Made by a program: the position numbers and the translations under genes
The notes under the pieces: generated by a model
Seen by the model: only the letters and a program-made list of their open reading frames with translations
The model's database searches: none
What the model was told of the DNA's origin: nothing
From: Ralstonia sp. UNC404CL21Col
GTDB lineage: Bacteria > Pseudomonadota > Gammaproteobacteria > Burkholderiales > Burkholderiaceae
Direction: 5' to 3'
Length of the DNA: 64,000 bases
Assembly: GCF_000620465.1 (NCBI RefSeq)
Contig: NZ_JIBE01000003.1
Span: forward strand, 1,054,001 to 1,118,000
In this document: positions 31,797 through 42,297 of the stretch, piece by piece
Layout of the letters: the number at the start of each line of letters is the position of its first letter
Numbering within the stretch: position 1 is the stretch's first letter

Positions 31797-31817
31797 GGGG
31801 CGCAATATGGCGCCCCG
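31797..31817 (+). promoter_or_regulatory. Hairpin in the rplY leader RNA
   Basis: GGGGCGC-AATAT-GGCGCCCC forms a tight stem-loop about 50 nt before the rplY start, without a following T run. It may be an autoregulatory or RNA-stability element; its function is unknown. Confidence 0.4.
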
Positions 31818-31865
31818 TTCACCAGACGGCTTGGTCGCGAGTCGTCTTTTTCGTTTGGAGCAATC

Positions 31866-32492
31866 ATGAAAGTTGTCGCTTTCGAGCGTAGCGTTCAGGG
31901 CACTGGTGCGAGCCGCCGCCTGCGCAACGCCGGCAAGACCCCGGGCATCATCTACGGCGGCGAAGCCACCCCGAAGTTGATCGAACTCGATCACAACGCG
32001 CTGTACCACGCGCTGAAGAAGGAAGCCTTCCACTCGTCGATCCTCGACATCGAAGTGGCAGGCAAGGTGGAAAAGGCGCTGCTGCGTGACTTCCAACTGC
32101 ACCCGTTCAAGCAACTGGTTCTGCACGTCGACTTCCAACGCGTGTCGGCCAAGGAAAAGATCCACGTCAAGGTGCCGCTGCACTTCCTGAACCAGGAAAC
32201 CGCGCCGGGCGTGAAGCTGGGCCACGGCATCGTGAACCACATCCTGAACGACGTTGAAGTGTCGTGCCTGCCGGCCGACCTGCCGGAGTTCATCGAAGTG
32301 GATCTGGGTTCGCTGGAAATCGGCCAGACCCTGCACATCGCTGACCTCAAGCTGCCGAAGGGCGTGACCATCCTCACCCACGGTGGCGATGAGAACCCGG
32401 CTGTTGCCAACATCAGCGTGCCGGCTGGCGAGAAGTCCGCTGCCGCCGAAGAAGGCGCTGCTGCTGCAGGCGAAGACAAGCCGGCAGCCTAA
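31866..32492 (+). CDS. rplY: 50S ribosomal protein L25/general stress protein Ctc
   Basis: A 208-residue long-form L25 (Ctc/TL5 type). The N-terminal 5S rRNA-binding domain ([26 protein letters not shown] in part) is joined to a C-terminal beta-rich domain, and the protein ends in an Ala/Glu-rich tail. The usual place between prs and pth is kept. It is closed by a strong terminator. Confidence 0.96.
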   Translation: MKVVAFERSVQGTGASRRLRNAGKTPGIIYGGEATPKLIELDHNALYHALKKEAFHSSILDIEVAGKVEKALLRDFQLHPFKQLVLHVDFQRVSAKEKIHVKVPLHFLNQETAPGVKLGHGIVNHILNDVEVSCLPADLPEFIEVDLGSLEIGQTLHIADLKLPKGVTILTHGGDENPAVANISVPAGEKSAAAEEGAAAAGEDKPAA

Positions 32493-32522
32493 GTTGCCGC
32501 ACCTCGCACTTCGGTGCGAGCG

Positions 32523-32561
32523 AAAAAAAGCCCGCCGAGCCTGTCTCGCCGGGCTTTTTTT
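32523..32561 (+). terminator. Strong terminator after rplY
   Basis: AAAAAAAGCCCG (32523-32534) pairs with CGGGCTTTTTTT (32550-32561), with additional inner pairing. It could act in both directions. Confidence 0.9.
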
Positions 32562-32662
32562 CCGCCTGAGCGGCGCGGACCGCACCGCCTCCAGGCTGCG
32601 GAAAGCAGCTATGCTTGTACGATCAAGGGGCGCCCCCTGCACCTCAACCTGATACCAATCGC

Positions 32663-33265
32663 ATGATCAAACTCATCGTCGGCCTCGGCAATCCGGGCGC
32701 CGAATATGCGGCGACACGACATAACGCCGGCTTCTGGCTGGTCGACCAGCTCGCTCGCATGGGCAACGTGACGCTGCGCAACGAGACGCGCTTTCACGGC
32801 TATGCAGCGCGCGCCAACCTCTGGGGCAACGAGGTGTGGCTGCTCGAGCCGCAAACCTTCATGAACCGCTCCGGCCTGGCTACCGTCGCACTGGCCCGCT
32901 TCTATAAGGTGATGCCCGATGAAATCCTGGTCGTGCATGACGAATTGGATTTGCCGCCCGGCACGGTCAAGCTCAAGCTCGGTGGCGGTTCCGGAGGCCA
33001 CAACGGCCTGAAGGACATTGCAGCGCATCTGACCACACAACAGTTCTGGAGGCTGCGGCTGGGCATCGGCCACCCGCGCAACCTGCTGCCGCCGGGGTCG
33101 CCTGCGTCCGGCCAGCATGACGTCGCGAACTTCGTGCTCAAAGCGCCTCGCAAGGAAGAACAGGACCTCATCGACCGCGCCATCGATCAGAGCCTGGATG
33201 CACTGCCGGAGCTGATTGCCGGCAACGCCGAAAAAGCCATGATGCGCCTGCATACCGCACGCTGA
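32663..33265 (+). CDS. pth: Peptidyl-tRNA hydrolase
   Basis: A 200-residue Pth that frees tRNA from stalled peptidyl-tRNA. The motifs [18 protein letters not shown] (catalytic His), PQTFMNRSG and [10 protein letters not shown], and [12 protein letters not shown] are all present. ATG 32663 (MIKLIVGLG) is the canonical N-terminus. Confidence 0.97.
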   Translation: MIKLIVGLGNPGAEYAATRHNAGFWLVDQLARMGNVTLRNETRFHGYAARANLWGNEVWLLEPQTFMNRSGLATVALARFYKVMPDEILVVHDELDLPPGTVKLKLGGGSGGHNGLKDIAAHLTTQQFWRLRLGIGHPRNLLPPGSPASGQHDVANFVLKAPRKEEQDLIDRAIDQSLDALPELIAGNAEKAMMRLHTAR

Positions 33266-33289
33266 TCCACCAATACAGAGGACACCGCC

Positions 33290-33928
33290 ATGACACCGAT
33301 CGCCATACTGACCTCACGCGCCGCCGTGCTGGCGGGTCTGGCGCTCGGCTTGGCAGCCCTCAGCCTGCCGGCGCACGCGCAGGTGTACCGCTGCAGCGAG
33401 AATGGCCAGACGACCTACTCCGACCATCCCTGCGGTACGCGCGCGAAGCCCGTACCGATGATCGACAACACGCCCACGGCCGCCGACCAGAAGGCCGCCC
33501 GCGAGCGCGCCACCGCCGAGGCGGCCGAAGTCCAGCAGATGGAAACCGCGCGCCGCAAAGCGCAGGCGGCGGAAGACGCCCGCCAGGCCCAGATCGCAGC
33601 GCAAGCGGCCGAACAGGCGCGCCGCGAGCAACGGCAAAAAGTGGTGGTTGCGCAGGAAGGCGTTCGCTACTGCCATCGCGTCTACGTGGGGCCGGTGCCC
33701 TACCCGCAGCCCTATCCGACGCCGATGCCGGTGATCAGCCAGCCTCCCGCGCCGGCAGCGGGCGCGCTGCGCCAACCTGGCAACGGCGCGAAGCCGTTCG
33801 CGCAAGCGCCCGCGGCGCCCACACCGATCGTGCCACGTCCCCCGCGTCCGCATTACCCACACTACCGCATCGTCTGCGAGCCCGGCTATGCGTACGAAGG
33901 GCCGGAAGATTTGTTGCCGATCCAGTAA
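33290..33928 (+). CDS. DUF4124 domain-containing exported protein
   Basis: A 212-residue protein with a signal peptide (ending near LPAHA) followed directly by a DUF4124 motif, QVYRCSENGQTTYSDHPCG. An Ala/Glu/Arg-rich helical stretch and a Pro-rich C-terminal region with YCHRVYVG and RIVCEPGY follow. The function of DUF4124 is unknown; it is common in beta- and gamma-proteobacterial envelopes. It follows pth by 24 bp and has its own terminator. Confidence 0.82.
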   Translation: MTPIAILTSRAAVLAGLALGLAALSLPAHAQVYRCSENGQTTYSDHPCGTRAKPVPMIDNTPTAADQKAARERATAEAAEVQQMETARRKAQAAEDARQAQIAAQAAEQARREQRQKVVVAQEGVRYCHRVYVGPVPYPQPYPTPMPVISQPPAPAAGALRQPGNGAKPFAQAPAAPTPIVPRPPRPHYPHYRIVCEPGYAYEGPEDLLPIQ

Positions 33929-33961
33929 GCGCACTGCGAGCGAAACGGTAGGCACCAATGC

Positions 33962-33991
33962 AAAGAGACGGCCAAAGCCGTCTCTTTTTTT
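33962..33991 (+). terminator. Terminator between the DUF4124 gene and the convergent ferredoxin gene
   Basis: The stem AGAGACGGC/GCCGTCTCT (33964-33972, 33977-33985) around CAAA is followed by six T; upstream A residues allow use in the opposite direction too. Confidence 0.85.
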
Positions 33992-33995
33992 GTGC

Positions 33996-34304
<309 letters not shown>

Positions 34305-34309
34305 TCATT

Positions 34310-35667
<1,358 letters not shown>

Positions 35668-35711
35668 GGGCGCGATTTTAGGGGCTGTTGCCTCATAAAA
35701 CGAGCGCAAAC

Positions 35712-35742
35712 AAAAACCGGCGGGAAATGCCGCCGGTTTTTT
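35712..35742 (-). terminator. Terminator after the M16 peptidase pair
   Basis: A perfect 12-bp stem (35712-35723 with 35730-35741) around GAAATG gives, on the minus strand, a GC stem followed by T residues 20 bp after the stop of the second M16 gene. Confidence 0.85.
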
Positions 35743-35761
35743 CGGATCAAGACGCGGTACG

Positions 35762-37114
35762 TCAGTTCGCGGCGGCTTTTTCCGGACCGCCCACTACGAT
35801 CGTCGCCATGGCCTGCGGTTGCAGCACGCGCTGGAATGCCGTGCGCACCTGCTCACGCGTGACAGCCGCGATGCGCTGCGTCCACGTATCCAGGTAGTCG
35901 AGCGGCAGGTTGTACCAGCCGATGTTGGCCACGTTGTCCAGCAGCTTGCGGTTGCTGTCCAGGCGCAGGGGGAAGCCGTTGACGAGGTTGTCCTTGGCCG
36001 CCTTCAGCTCCGCGTCGGTCGGGCCATCGGCGACGAACTTGGCGACGGTGTCACGCACCACGCCCAGCGCTTCCTCGGTCTGGTCCTTGCGCGTCTGCAG
36101 CGCCAGTTCGAACGGACCCGGCTGTGCAGCAGGCGCGAAGTAGCTGCCGATGCTGTACGTCAGGCCGCGCTTCTCGCGCACTTCATTGGTCAGACGCGCG
36201 CTGAAGCCGCCCCCGCCCAACACGTAATTGCCGACCAGCAGCGGGAAGTAGTCCTTGTCGCCACGCGCGATGCCCGGTTGCCCCAGGATGATGGTCGCCT
36301 GCTGCGCCGGGTGCGGAATGCGGATCGTCTCCGCCTTCGGCAGCGGCATCTTGACGTCAGGCAGCGCCGGCGGCGTGGCGCCGTCAGCGGGCAAGCCGCG
36401 CGTAATTTGCTCGGCGATGGCCTCGGCTTCCTGGCGGCTGATCGCGCCGATCAGCGTCACCACCGCGCGCTTGGCCGTGTAGTTGGCCTGGTAGTAGCGC
36501 ACGATGTCGTCGCGCGTGATGCTTTCCACCGTTTCCGGCGAAGCGGTCTGCCCGTACGGATGCGTGCCGTAGATGGCCTTGCCGAATGCGCGCTCTGCCA
36601 GCACCGACGGTTTGGTCAACGATTCGCGGATCGCAGCCACCAGGCGCTGCTTGTCGCGTGCGAGCACGGCATCGGGAAAGGTCGGCGCCGAAATGATCTG
36701 CGTCATCAGCGCGATGGCCGGGCCGCGCTCAACGGGGTCGGACAGCGTGCGCAGGCGCAGGCTCGTGCGGTCGCCACCGGCACCGCCGCCAAAGCTCGCG
36801 CCCACATCGGCAAACGCGTCTGCAATCGCCGCTTCATCGCGCGCTGGCGCATTACCCTGCGCCGCGACGCCCTTGTCGAGCATGCCCGCTGTGAGCGACG
36901 CGAGGCCCACCTTGGCAGCCGGCTCATAACGCGAACCCGCATCCACGTCGAGATTGATATCGAGCATCGGAATCGACGGGCTCGGCACGAAGAACACGCG
37001 TGCGCCGGTCGGCGCCGTCCAGTGTTCGATGGGCAGCGCGGCCAAGGCACTCTGCGCCGCCGCTGCAACAATGGCGACCAGCGCCGTCTTCAGGGTCAGA
37101 GACATGGCGCGCAT
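35762..37114 (-). CDS. M16 family peptidase-like protein, non-catalytic subunit
   Basis: A 450-residue exported protein (signal peptide ending near SALA). It has the M16/insulinase fold but lacks the zinc motif HxxEH in the N-terminal domain. The C-terminal half keeps EKRGLTYSIGSYF, the Arg/Tyr pair that completes the active site of a partner. It is probably the inactive half of a heterodimer with the product of the overlapping upstream gene; ATG 37114 overlaps that gene's TGA by one base. Confidence 0.9.
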   Translation of the reverse strand: MRAMSLTLKTALVAIVAAAAQSALAALPIEHWTAPTGARVFFVPSPSIPMLDINLDVDAGSRYEPAAKVGLASLTAGMLDKGVAAQGNAPARDEAAIADAFADVGASFGGGAGGDRTSLRLRTLSDPVERGPAIALMTQIISAPTFPDAVLARDKQRLVAAIRESLTKPSVLAERAFGKAIYGTHPYGQTASPETVESITRDDIVRYYQANYTAKRAVVTLIGAISRQEAEAIAEQITRGLPADGATPPALPDVKMPLPKAETIRIPHPAQQATIILGQPGIARGDKDYFPLLVGNYVLGGGGFSARLTNEVREKRGLTYSIGSYFAPAAQPGPFELALQTRKDQTEEALGVVRDTVAKFVADGPTDAELKAAKDNLVNGFPLRLDSNRKLLDNVANIGWYNLPLDYLDTWTQRIAAVTREQVRTAFQRVLQPQAMATIVVGGPEKAAAN

Positions 37115-38610
37115 CAACGCAGCCCTCCTTCATCGCGCATGCCGGGAACAGGCTTGCGCGCCGGTTTGTTGGGATCGATCGGTTGCGGCAGCAGCGTGGC
37201 GACGACGAGGTTGTCTTCGCTGAAGTAGGTCTGCGCCACGTGCTGGATCTGCGCCGACGTCACGGCCTTGATCTTCTCGAGCTGGCGATCGATGGAGCGC
37301 CACGACAGGCCGCTCATCTCGTTCATGCCGATCTCCATGCCCTGGCCGAACACCGAGTCCCGCTTGTAGATCTGCGCGGCCACAACCTGTGCCTTCACGC
37401 GCTTCAGTTCTGCATCGGTCACGCCTTCCTTGGCGATGCGCTCGATCTGCGCGCGCAGCGCCTGTTCGATCTCGGCGGTGGTGTGGCCGTCGGCAGGCGT
37501 GCCGTCCATCAGGAAGATCGACGGGCCGCGGTTCAGGCCGTCGTAGCCGGCATTGACGTCGTCGGCGATGCGCTTTTCGCCCTTGACGAGTTGGCTGGAC
37601 AGGCGCGCGTTGTCATAGCCATCGAGCACGGCGGACAAGACCTCCAGCGCATACGGATCGACGTCTTTCTCCACATCGCTCAGGCGCGGCACCTTGTAGG
37701 CCAGCACAACGTACGGGTTTTCGGCCGGCGCCTTCACCCAGATGCGTTTGACGCCGATCTGCTTGGGCTCTTCCTGCGCATAGCGACGCGGCAGCGCATG
37801 CGGCTTGAGCTTGCCGTAGGTGCGCTGCGCAAGGCGAAAGACTTCGTCGGGTTTCACATCGCCCGCGACGATCACGGTGACGTTGTTGGGCGTGTACCAG
37901 GCGTGATACCAGTTCTGCGCGTCCTGCACCGTCATCGTGTCGAGATCGCCCGGCCAGCCGATGGTCGGGTTGCGATACGGCGCGGCATTGAACAGCGTGG
38001 CGAGCATCTGCTCATACACGGTGGAACGGGCGGAGTCGTCGATGCGCATGCGGCGCTCTTCCTTCACCACGTTCATCTCCGGCTTGAACTCCTTGTCGGT
38101 GAGCTGGAGATTGGCCATGCGATCGGCTTCGAGCCCCATCACATCGGCCAGGTGCGATTTCTCGATCTGCTGGAAGTACATCGTGAAGTCGCGCGTGGTC
38201 ATGGCGTTTTCACGGCCGCCCAGGGCCGCCACGCGGCGGGAGAACTCGCCCGGGCCGACTGCCTTGGTACCCTTGAACATCATGTGTTCGAGCATGTGGG
38301 CGACACCCGTGGTGCCGTTGTGCTCGTCGATGCTGCCGGCGCGATACCACACCATGTGCGCCACGGTAGGGGCGCGGTGGTCTTCCTTGACGATCAACCG
38401 CAGCCCATTGGGCAGCTTGTATTCGTGCGTGTCGGACTGGCTGGCGCCCACCTTGCCACCGGTGATGGTGGCGGTCGGATGCCCCGGTGCAGCGGCCAGC
38501 TCCTGCGCGCCAACATGGCCGGCCAGCAGGCCCGCCGCCAGGGCCGTCGCGGCCAATTGCCAGACTCGCGACCGAGCCCGGTTTGAAACGATTCGCATGG
38601 AAGAGCGCAT
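37114..38610 (-). CDS. M16 family zinc metallopeptidase, catalytic subunit
   Basis: A 498-residue exported peptidase. It has an N-terminal signal sequence, then the inverted zinc motif HMLEHMMF (HxxEH) and the downstream Glu ligand in the VVKEERRMRID region. It degrades peptides in the periplasm, by analogy with the family. ATG 38610 or an in-frame ATG at 38598 could be the start. It is divergent from ftsY with only ~60 bp between, the usual arrangement in Burkholderiaceae. Confidence 0.92.
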   Translation of the reverse strand: MRSSMRIVSNRARSRVWQLAATALAAGLLAGHVGAQELAAAPGHPTATITGGKVGASQSDTHEYKLPNGLRLIVKEDHRAPTVAHMVWYRAGSIDEHNGTTGVAHMLEHMMFKGTKAVGPGEFSRRVAALGGRENAMTTRDFTMYFQQIEKSHLADVMGLEADRMANLQLTDKEFKPEMNVVKEERRMRIDDSARSTVYEQMLATLFNAAPYRNPTIGWPGDLDTMTVQDAQNWYHAWYTPNNVTVIVAGDVKPDEVFRLAQRTYGKLKPHALPRRYAQEEPKQIGVKRIWVKAPAENPYVVLAYKVPRLSDVEKDVDPYALEVLSAVLDGYDNARLSSQLVKGEKRIADDVNAGYDGLNRGPSIFLMDGTPADGHTTAEIEQALRAQIERIAKEGVTDAELKRVKAQVVAAQIYKRDSVFGQGMEIGMNEMSGLSWRSIDRQLEKIKAVTSAQIQHVAQTYFSEDNLVVATLLPQPIDPNKPARKPVPGMRDEGGLR

Positions 38611-38670
38611 AAGGGCTGTCTGATAAAATTCGACGCTTGATTCTAACGGCGAAATAGACTGCCTTTTACG

Positions 38671-39867
38671 ATGTTTAGTTTCTGGAAGAAGCGCAAGGCA
38701 GAGCCCCAACCGGCCGCCGAACCCACGCCCGCAGCGGCACCCGAAGCCGCGCAGGCGCCTGCCCCGGCTGCCATCCCTGGCGCCGCCCCCGCCCCCATAC
38801 CCGCACCGGTTGCAGCCCCCCAGCCCGTCGCTGCACCGGCTCCCGCGCCCGCACCTGTCGCGGCGCCGGCCCACGTTGCCGTGCCTGACGCACCTGCCGA
38901 GCAGCCTGCGCTCGACGTGCAAGCCGACGACATCGAAACCGTGCCCACGCCCGCCGTGATCGAACAGGCCCGCAAGGGCTGGATGTCACGCCTGCGCTCC
39001 GGACTGTCGAAGACGAGCAAAGGCCTGACCACGCTCTTCGTCGGCGTGAAGGTGGACGAAGCGCTGTTCGAAGAGTTGGAAACCGCGCTGCTCATGGCCG
39101 ATGCCGGTGTCGACGCCACCGAATACCTGCTGGGCGAACTGCGCCGCCGCGTCAAGGCACAGCGCATCGAAACGGCCGAAGGCGTGAAGACCGCCCTGCG
39201 CGACCTGCTGGTCGAACTGCTGCACCCGCTGGAAAAAACCATGGTGCTCGGCCGCGAGCAACCGATGGTGATCATGATCGCGGGCGTGAACGGCGCCGGT
39301 AAGACGACCAGCATCGGCAAGCTCTGCAAGCACTTCCAGACCTACGGTCAATCGGTGCTGCTGGCGGCGGGCGACACGTTCCGCGCCGCCGCGCGCGAGC
39401 AACTCGTGATCTGGGGTCAGCGCAACAACGTCACGGTCGTGGCGCAGGAATCGGGCGACCCGGCCGCCGTGATCTTCGATGCAGTGAACGCAGCGCGCGC
39501 ACGCGGCATCGACATCGTCATGGCGGACACCGCCGGCCGTCTGCCGACGCAGCTGCACCTGATGGAAGAACTCAAGAAGGTGCGCCGCGTGACCGCCAAG
39601 GCGATGGCCACGGCGCCGCACGAAACGCTGCTGGTGATCGACGGCAACACGGGGCAGAACGCCCTCGCGCAAGTCAAAGCGTTTGACGAAGCGCTCGGCC
39701 TCACGGGCCTGATCGTCACCAAGCTGGATGGCACGGCCAAGGGCGGCATCCTAGCCGCCATCGCGCGGCAGCGTCCGGTGCCGGTGTACTTCATCGGCGT
39801 GGGCGAGCAGGTGGAGGATCTGCAGCCGTTTTCCGCGCGCGAATTTGCGGATGCGTTGTTGGGATAA
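38671..39867 (+). CDS. ftsY: Signal recognition particle receptor FtsY
   Basis: A 398-residue GTPase that docks SRP-ribosome complexes at the membrane. Residues 1-100 are an Ala/Pro-rich A domain with low complexity. The NG domain starts near RKGWMSRLRSGLSKT, with G1 [15 protein letters not shown]3 DTAGRLPT and G4 TKLDGTAKGG. It ends LQPFSAREFADALLG. It is followed by a terminator and then the accessory islet. Confidence 0.97.
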   Translation: MFSFWKKRKAEPQPAAEPTPAAAPEAAQAPAPAAIPGAAPAPIPAPVAAPQPVAAPAPAPAPVAAPAHVAVPDAPAEQPALDVQADDIETVPTPAVIEQARKGWMSRLRSGLSKTSKGLTTLFVGVKVDEALFEELETALLMADAGVDATEYLLGELRRRVKAQRIETAEGVKTALRDLLVELLHPLEKTMVLGREQPMVIMIAGVNGAGKTTSIGKLCKHFQTYGQSVLLAAGDTFRAAAREQLVIWGQRNNVTVVAQESGDPAAVIFDAVNAARARGIDIVMADTAGRLPTQLHLMEELKKVRRVTAKAMATAPHETLLVIDGNTGQNALAQVKAFDEALGLTGLIVTKLDGTAKGGILAAIARQRPVPVYFIGVGEQVEDLQPFSAREFADALLG

Positions 39868-39890
39868 CGTCCTGCGAAACCTTGTTGCAC

Positions 39891-39924
39891 AGAAACGCCC
39901 TGAATTGTTCAGGGCGTTTCTATT
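39891..39924 (+). terminator. Terminator after ftsY
   Basis: A 14-bp perfect stem AGAAACGCCCTGAA/TTCAGGGCGTTTCT (39891-39904, 39908-39921) with a 3-nt loop. The following T content is weak (ATTTG). Confidence 0.8.
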
Positions 39925-40119
39925 TGCGGTCGAACTTATCGCGCTCCGCATTTACCAGCACATCACATGCGTTAAGGCTCAACCAGTAGCCCTCCGATCA
40001 GCATGCCCCCTACGCTAATTTCAAGTACCCACCGAATTGGAATCGTCTGATTGAGATTCAGCGCATGGCGCTGCTCCAATGGAGCACTTCAGCGAAGTGC
40101 TCTCATGTGGAGATGGCAG
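39925..40119. other. Non-coding junction between ftsY and the accessory islet
   Basis: About 195 bp with no protein-like frame and lower GC than ftsY. It marks the left edge of the acquired-looking segment. No attachment site, tRNA or IS end is recognisable. Confidence 0.4.
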
Positions 40120-40479
40120 ATGCAAGACACATCCGGCAAGGTCTACGTTGCGGCGTTCAACGGCGCGAAGACAGCCAACGGCGGCGAGATCATTCAGGGC
40201 TCCAGCAGCATCGGAGATAGCGGGCACACGCTCCTGCTTGTGGGCGATGAAGCTGTCTACCCAGACGGCAGCGTGGCTGCCATTACCGCGGGCGCGGGCA
40301 TGGCGATGATGGACGACGATCGTCCCGTTGCAATCATTGGCAGCCCACTGAGCAACGGCGACACCATTGTTTCGTCGCCAATCACGGCCCTAACTTTCGA
40401 TGAACCGGCGGGCGCGCCCATCATCGGCCTGCTTGACCCGGCGTACCGTCCGGAGCCGGCGACCGACAGCTTGATCTGA
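40120..40479 (+). CDS. PAAR-type protein (T6SS spike tip candidate)
   Basis: A 119-residue protein with the beta-strand and Gly spacing of PAAR repeats: GAKTANGGEIIQGSSSIG, HTLLLVGDEAVYPDGSVAAI, then GDTIVSSP. PAAR proteins cap the VgrG spike of type VI secretion systems. The metal-binding His/Cys set is poor here, so it is a divergent member. ATG 40120 is preceded by GGAGA (40109-40113) at 6 bp. It is followed after 11 bp by a second PAAR gene, with which it probably forms an operon. No VgrG or other T6SS structural gene is in the window. Confidence 0.62.
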   Translation: MQDTSGKVYVAAFNGAKTANGGEIIQGSSSIGDSGHTLLLVGDEAVYPDGSVAAITAGAGMAMMDDDRPVAIIGSPLSNGDTIVSSPITALTFDEPAGAPIIGLLDPAYRPEPATDSLI

Positions 40480-40490
40480 GGGGCCCGATC

Positions 40491-41483
40491 ATGGAAGACA
40501 TGCGCCCCGGCCTTAGGCATGGTGACTTAACTACGACGGGTGGCGTCATAACTGCCACCGGCAGGATGCGGTTCCACGGCAAAGAGGTGGCTGCGGAAGG
40601 GGATCTGGCAACTTGCCCAGCCTGCAAATCCGTGGGCTACCTCGTCAATGATGCCTACCCAGCGTTCGGGCTTCCGAGCGGTCGCCAGCTCGCCATTCAA
40701 GGTGCGTGGATCTTCTGCAAATGCGCCAATCCCCCTCGCGCCATTGCTTCGACGGATAAGTTTCGGGTTGCGGTGAATCGAGCTGGCAGTGGAATGCCCG
40801 TTTCGGTGAGTGCGAAATCAGCCTTCACCGCGCCGCTGGGAGGCCATAACCGGGTGCCGTTGCCCTCATCGTCGCTCAAAGAGACAGATCAGAAATCGAC
40901 GCTTGAAGACGATCCCCAATTGATCTGCCCCAACATGAGCAACGCGGAGTTCGCTCAGATGGTCATGCAACGACGAGACAAAGCTGTGTCGCTTATCGAT
41001 AAGCGCCTAACCGAATTAGCAGGATGGTCTACCGCCGCCCGGGTTCGCGTCGCTCAGTGGTTCGGTAATAGCGACGTTGTAACGCGGGACTATCTCGCCG
41101 GTGGACTTGCCCGCATACGCCATATACTCGCCGGGCTAACTCCAAACAATTTTGTTCGCTATTCTGGGGCGGCCATGGCGCATGTCGGCTGCGTTTCAGA
41201 CTCAAAGAGAAAACTCGGGGTTGTCGCAGAGGTATGCGCACCCGATACGGCAACGCATACGATCGCCATTCATTTGGATTTCTGCGAGCTACGAGACTTC
41301 GCCTACAGCATGGACTCGCAGGTATCTACGCTAATACATGAGGTATCGCACTTCCACGACACCATGAACACCGGAGATGCTGTTTACTTCATGAGGAAGT
41401 GCCGAGACCTTGCGAAATCCAACCCGGAGATCACGCTTCAGAACGCCGATAGCATCGCCGGTTATGTCATCTATGAAGATTAG
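40491..41483 (+). CDS. PAAR-M35-like metalloprotease, candidate T6SS effector
   Basis: A 330-residue two-part protein. Residues ~1-90 are a PAAR-like tip (LRHGDLTTTGGVITATG, EGDLATCPAC, and a terminal IFCKCANPP with Cys). Residues ~140-330 resemble the lysine-specific/deuterolysin M35 peptidases: LIHEVSHFHDTMNTGDAVY contains HExxH followed by the third-ligand Asp in a TGD-x-x-Y motif, and it ends with the NADSIAGYVIYED stretch that M35 proteins share. Fusion of a spike tip to a protease is how T6SS specialised effectors are built. The target is probably protein in a rival's periplasm or cytoplasm (inference). Base and codon use are looser than in ftsY. Confidence 0.75.
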   Translation: MEDMRPGLRHGDLTTTGGVITATGRMRFHGKEVAAEGDLATCPACKSVGYLVNDAYPAFGLPSGRQLAIQGAWIFCKCANPPRAIASTDKFRVAVNRAGSGMPVSVSAKSAFTAPLGGHNRVPLPSSSLKETDQKSTLEDDPQLICPNMSNAEFAQMVMQRRDKAVSLIDKRLTELAGWSTAARVRVAQWFGNSDVVTRDYLAGGLARIRHILAGLTPNNFVRYSGAAMAHVGCVSDSKRKLGVVAEVCAPDTATHTIAIHLDFCELRDFAYSMDSQVSTLIHEVSHFHDTMNTGDAVYFMRKCRDLAKSNPEITLQNADSIAGYVIYED

Positions 41484-41898
41484 AAATACGCTGGCGGCGT
41501 TTCTGCTCTTGAGTGCCGGCGTCACGTATGCCTGCATGCCAGGTCAGAATTTTGATGTGTACTTTTCTTCGGATTCCGCTGCGGTATCTTCGTCGGAAAT
41601 ACTTCGCTTAGCGAATTGGTTGGTAGATCAGCGCATCAAGTATCCGACGCAAGAGGTGCTTCAGGTCGATGGGCGGGCAGAAGACCATGAGCGTAACGCG
41701 CGTGCGCTGGCAAAAGCACGCTTACAAGCCGTCGTGTCCATCCTGAAAACCCAACACTTCAACCAAGTGCCGGTGGATGAACACTACGGCGTCTACCGGT
41801 CAGATGATGTAGGAAACGGACGGCGAGTCGAAATTTCGATCTTGCCTGCGTGCCCCAACCCGTGCTGCTCTGACGGCGACATGCCTATCAAGAGATAA
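41473..41898 (+). CDS. Exported OmpA-like small protein overlapping the protease gene
   Basis: A 141-residue protein with a signal peptide (MKIRNTLAAFLLLSAGVTYA) and a C-terminal region patterned like the OmpA peptidoglycan-binding domain: DGRAEDHERNARALAKARLQAV, then GRRVEISIL. The start overlaps the end of the PAAR-M35 gene by 11 bp, so it is surely co-translated with it. Location and export make it a candidate immunity or accessory protein for the effector; an ordinary envelope protein is the alternative. Confidence 0.6.
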   Translation: MKIRNTLAAFLLLSAGVTYACMPGQNFDVYFSSDSAAVSSSEILRLANWLVDQRIKYPTQEVLQVDGRAEDHERNARALAKARLQAVVSILKTQHFNQVPVDEHYGVYRSDDVGNGRRVEISILPACPNPCCSDGDMPIKR

Positions 41899-41964
41899 GC
41901 GAGCTTGGCTGTCCTCAATGCGGAAGCGGGTCAAGAAAAAACGGTTTTACGCCAAGGAGAGTCC

Positions 41965-42291
41965 ATGAGGATCTCTGTCCCAATGCTTCTACTGAATGCC
42001 CTGGTAGCCACCGCATGCTCAAGAGAACATGCAGCTGCAGTGTGGACAGCGAAGCAAAGTACCTCCGTCTATGCCTCAGAAGAGGACACCGAAGACAGGG
42101 TCTTGTTCACCTTGGTGCCCGGCGACACATGCACCCCACTGCGCAGCGTGGCCATGAAGGTCTATCTCCACACCGAGATTCAGTGCAAGAAGGGGCGTGG
42201 CTGGATCATCGACAGGCAGAATTTTGATATCCAGCTAGCCCGTATCAGATCTGGGGCTGAGCAGCACTCCACGTCGTCGACAACGGATTGA
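41965..42291 (+). CDS. Small exported protein of unknown function
   Basis: A 108-residue protein with a signal sequence. LVATACSR resembles a lipobox, which would make it a lipoprotein with Cys near residue 18. The rest has a beta-rich look (WTAKQSTSVYASEEDTEDRVLF) reminiscent of SH3-like folds. ATG 41965 is preceded by AAGGAG. It is part of the same-direction small-gene string after the PAAR-M35 effector. I do not recognise the family. Confidence 0.55.
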   Translation: MRISVPMLLLNALVATACSREHAAAVWTAKQSTSVYASEEDTEDRVLFTLVPGDTCTPLRSVAMKVYLHTEIQCKKGRGWIIDRQNFDIQLARIRSGAEQHSTSSTTD

Positions 42292-42297
42292 TTCTGA

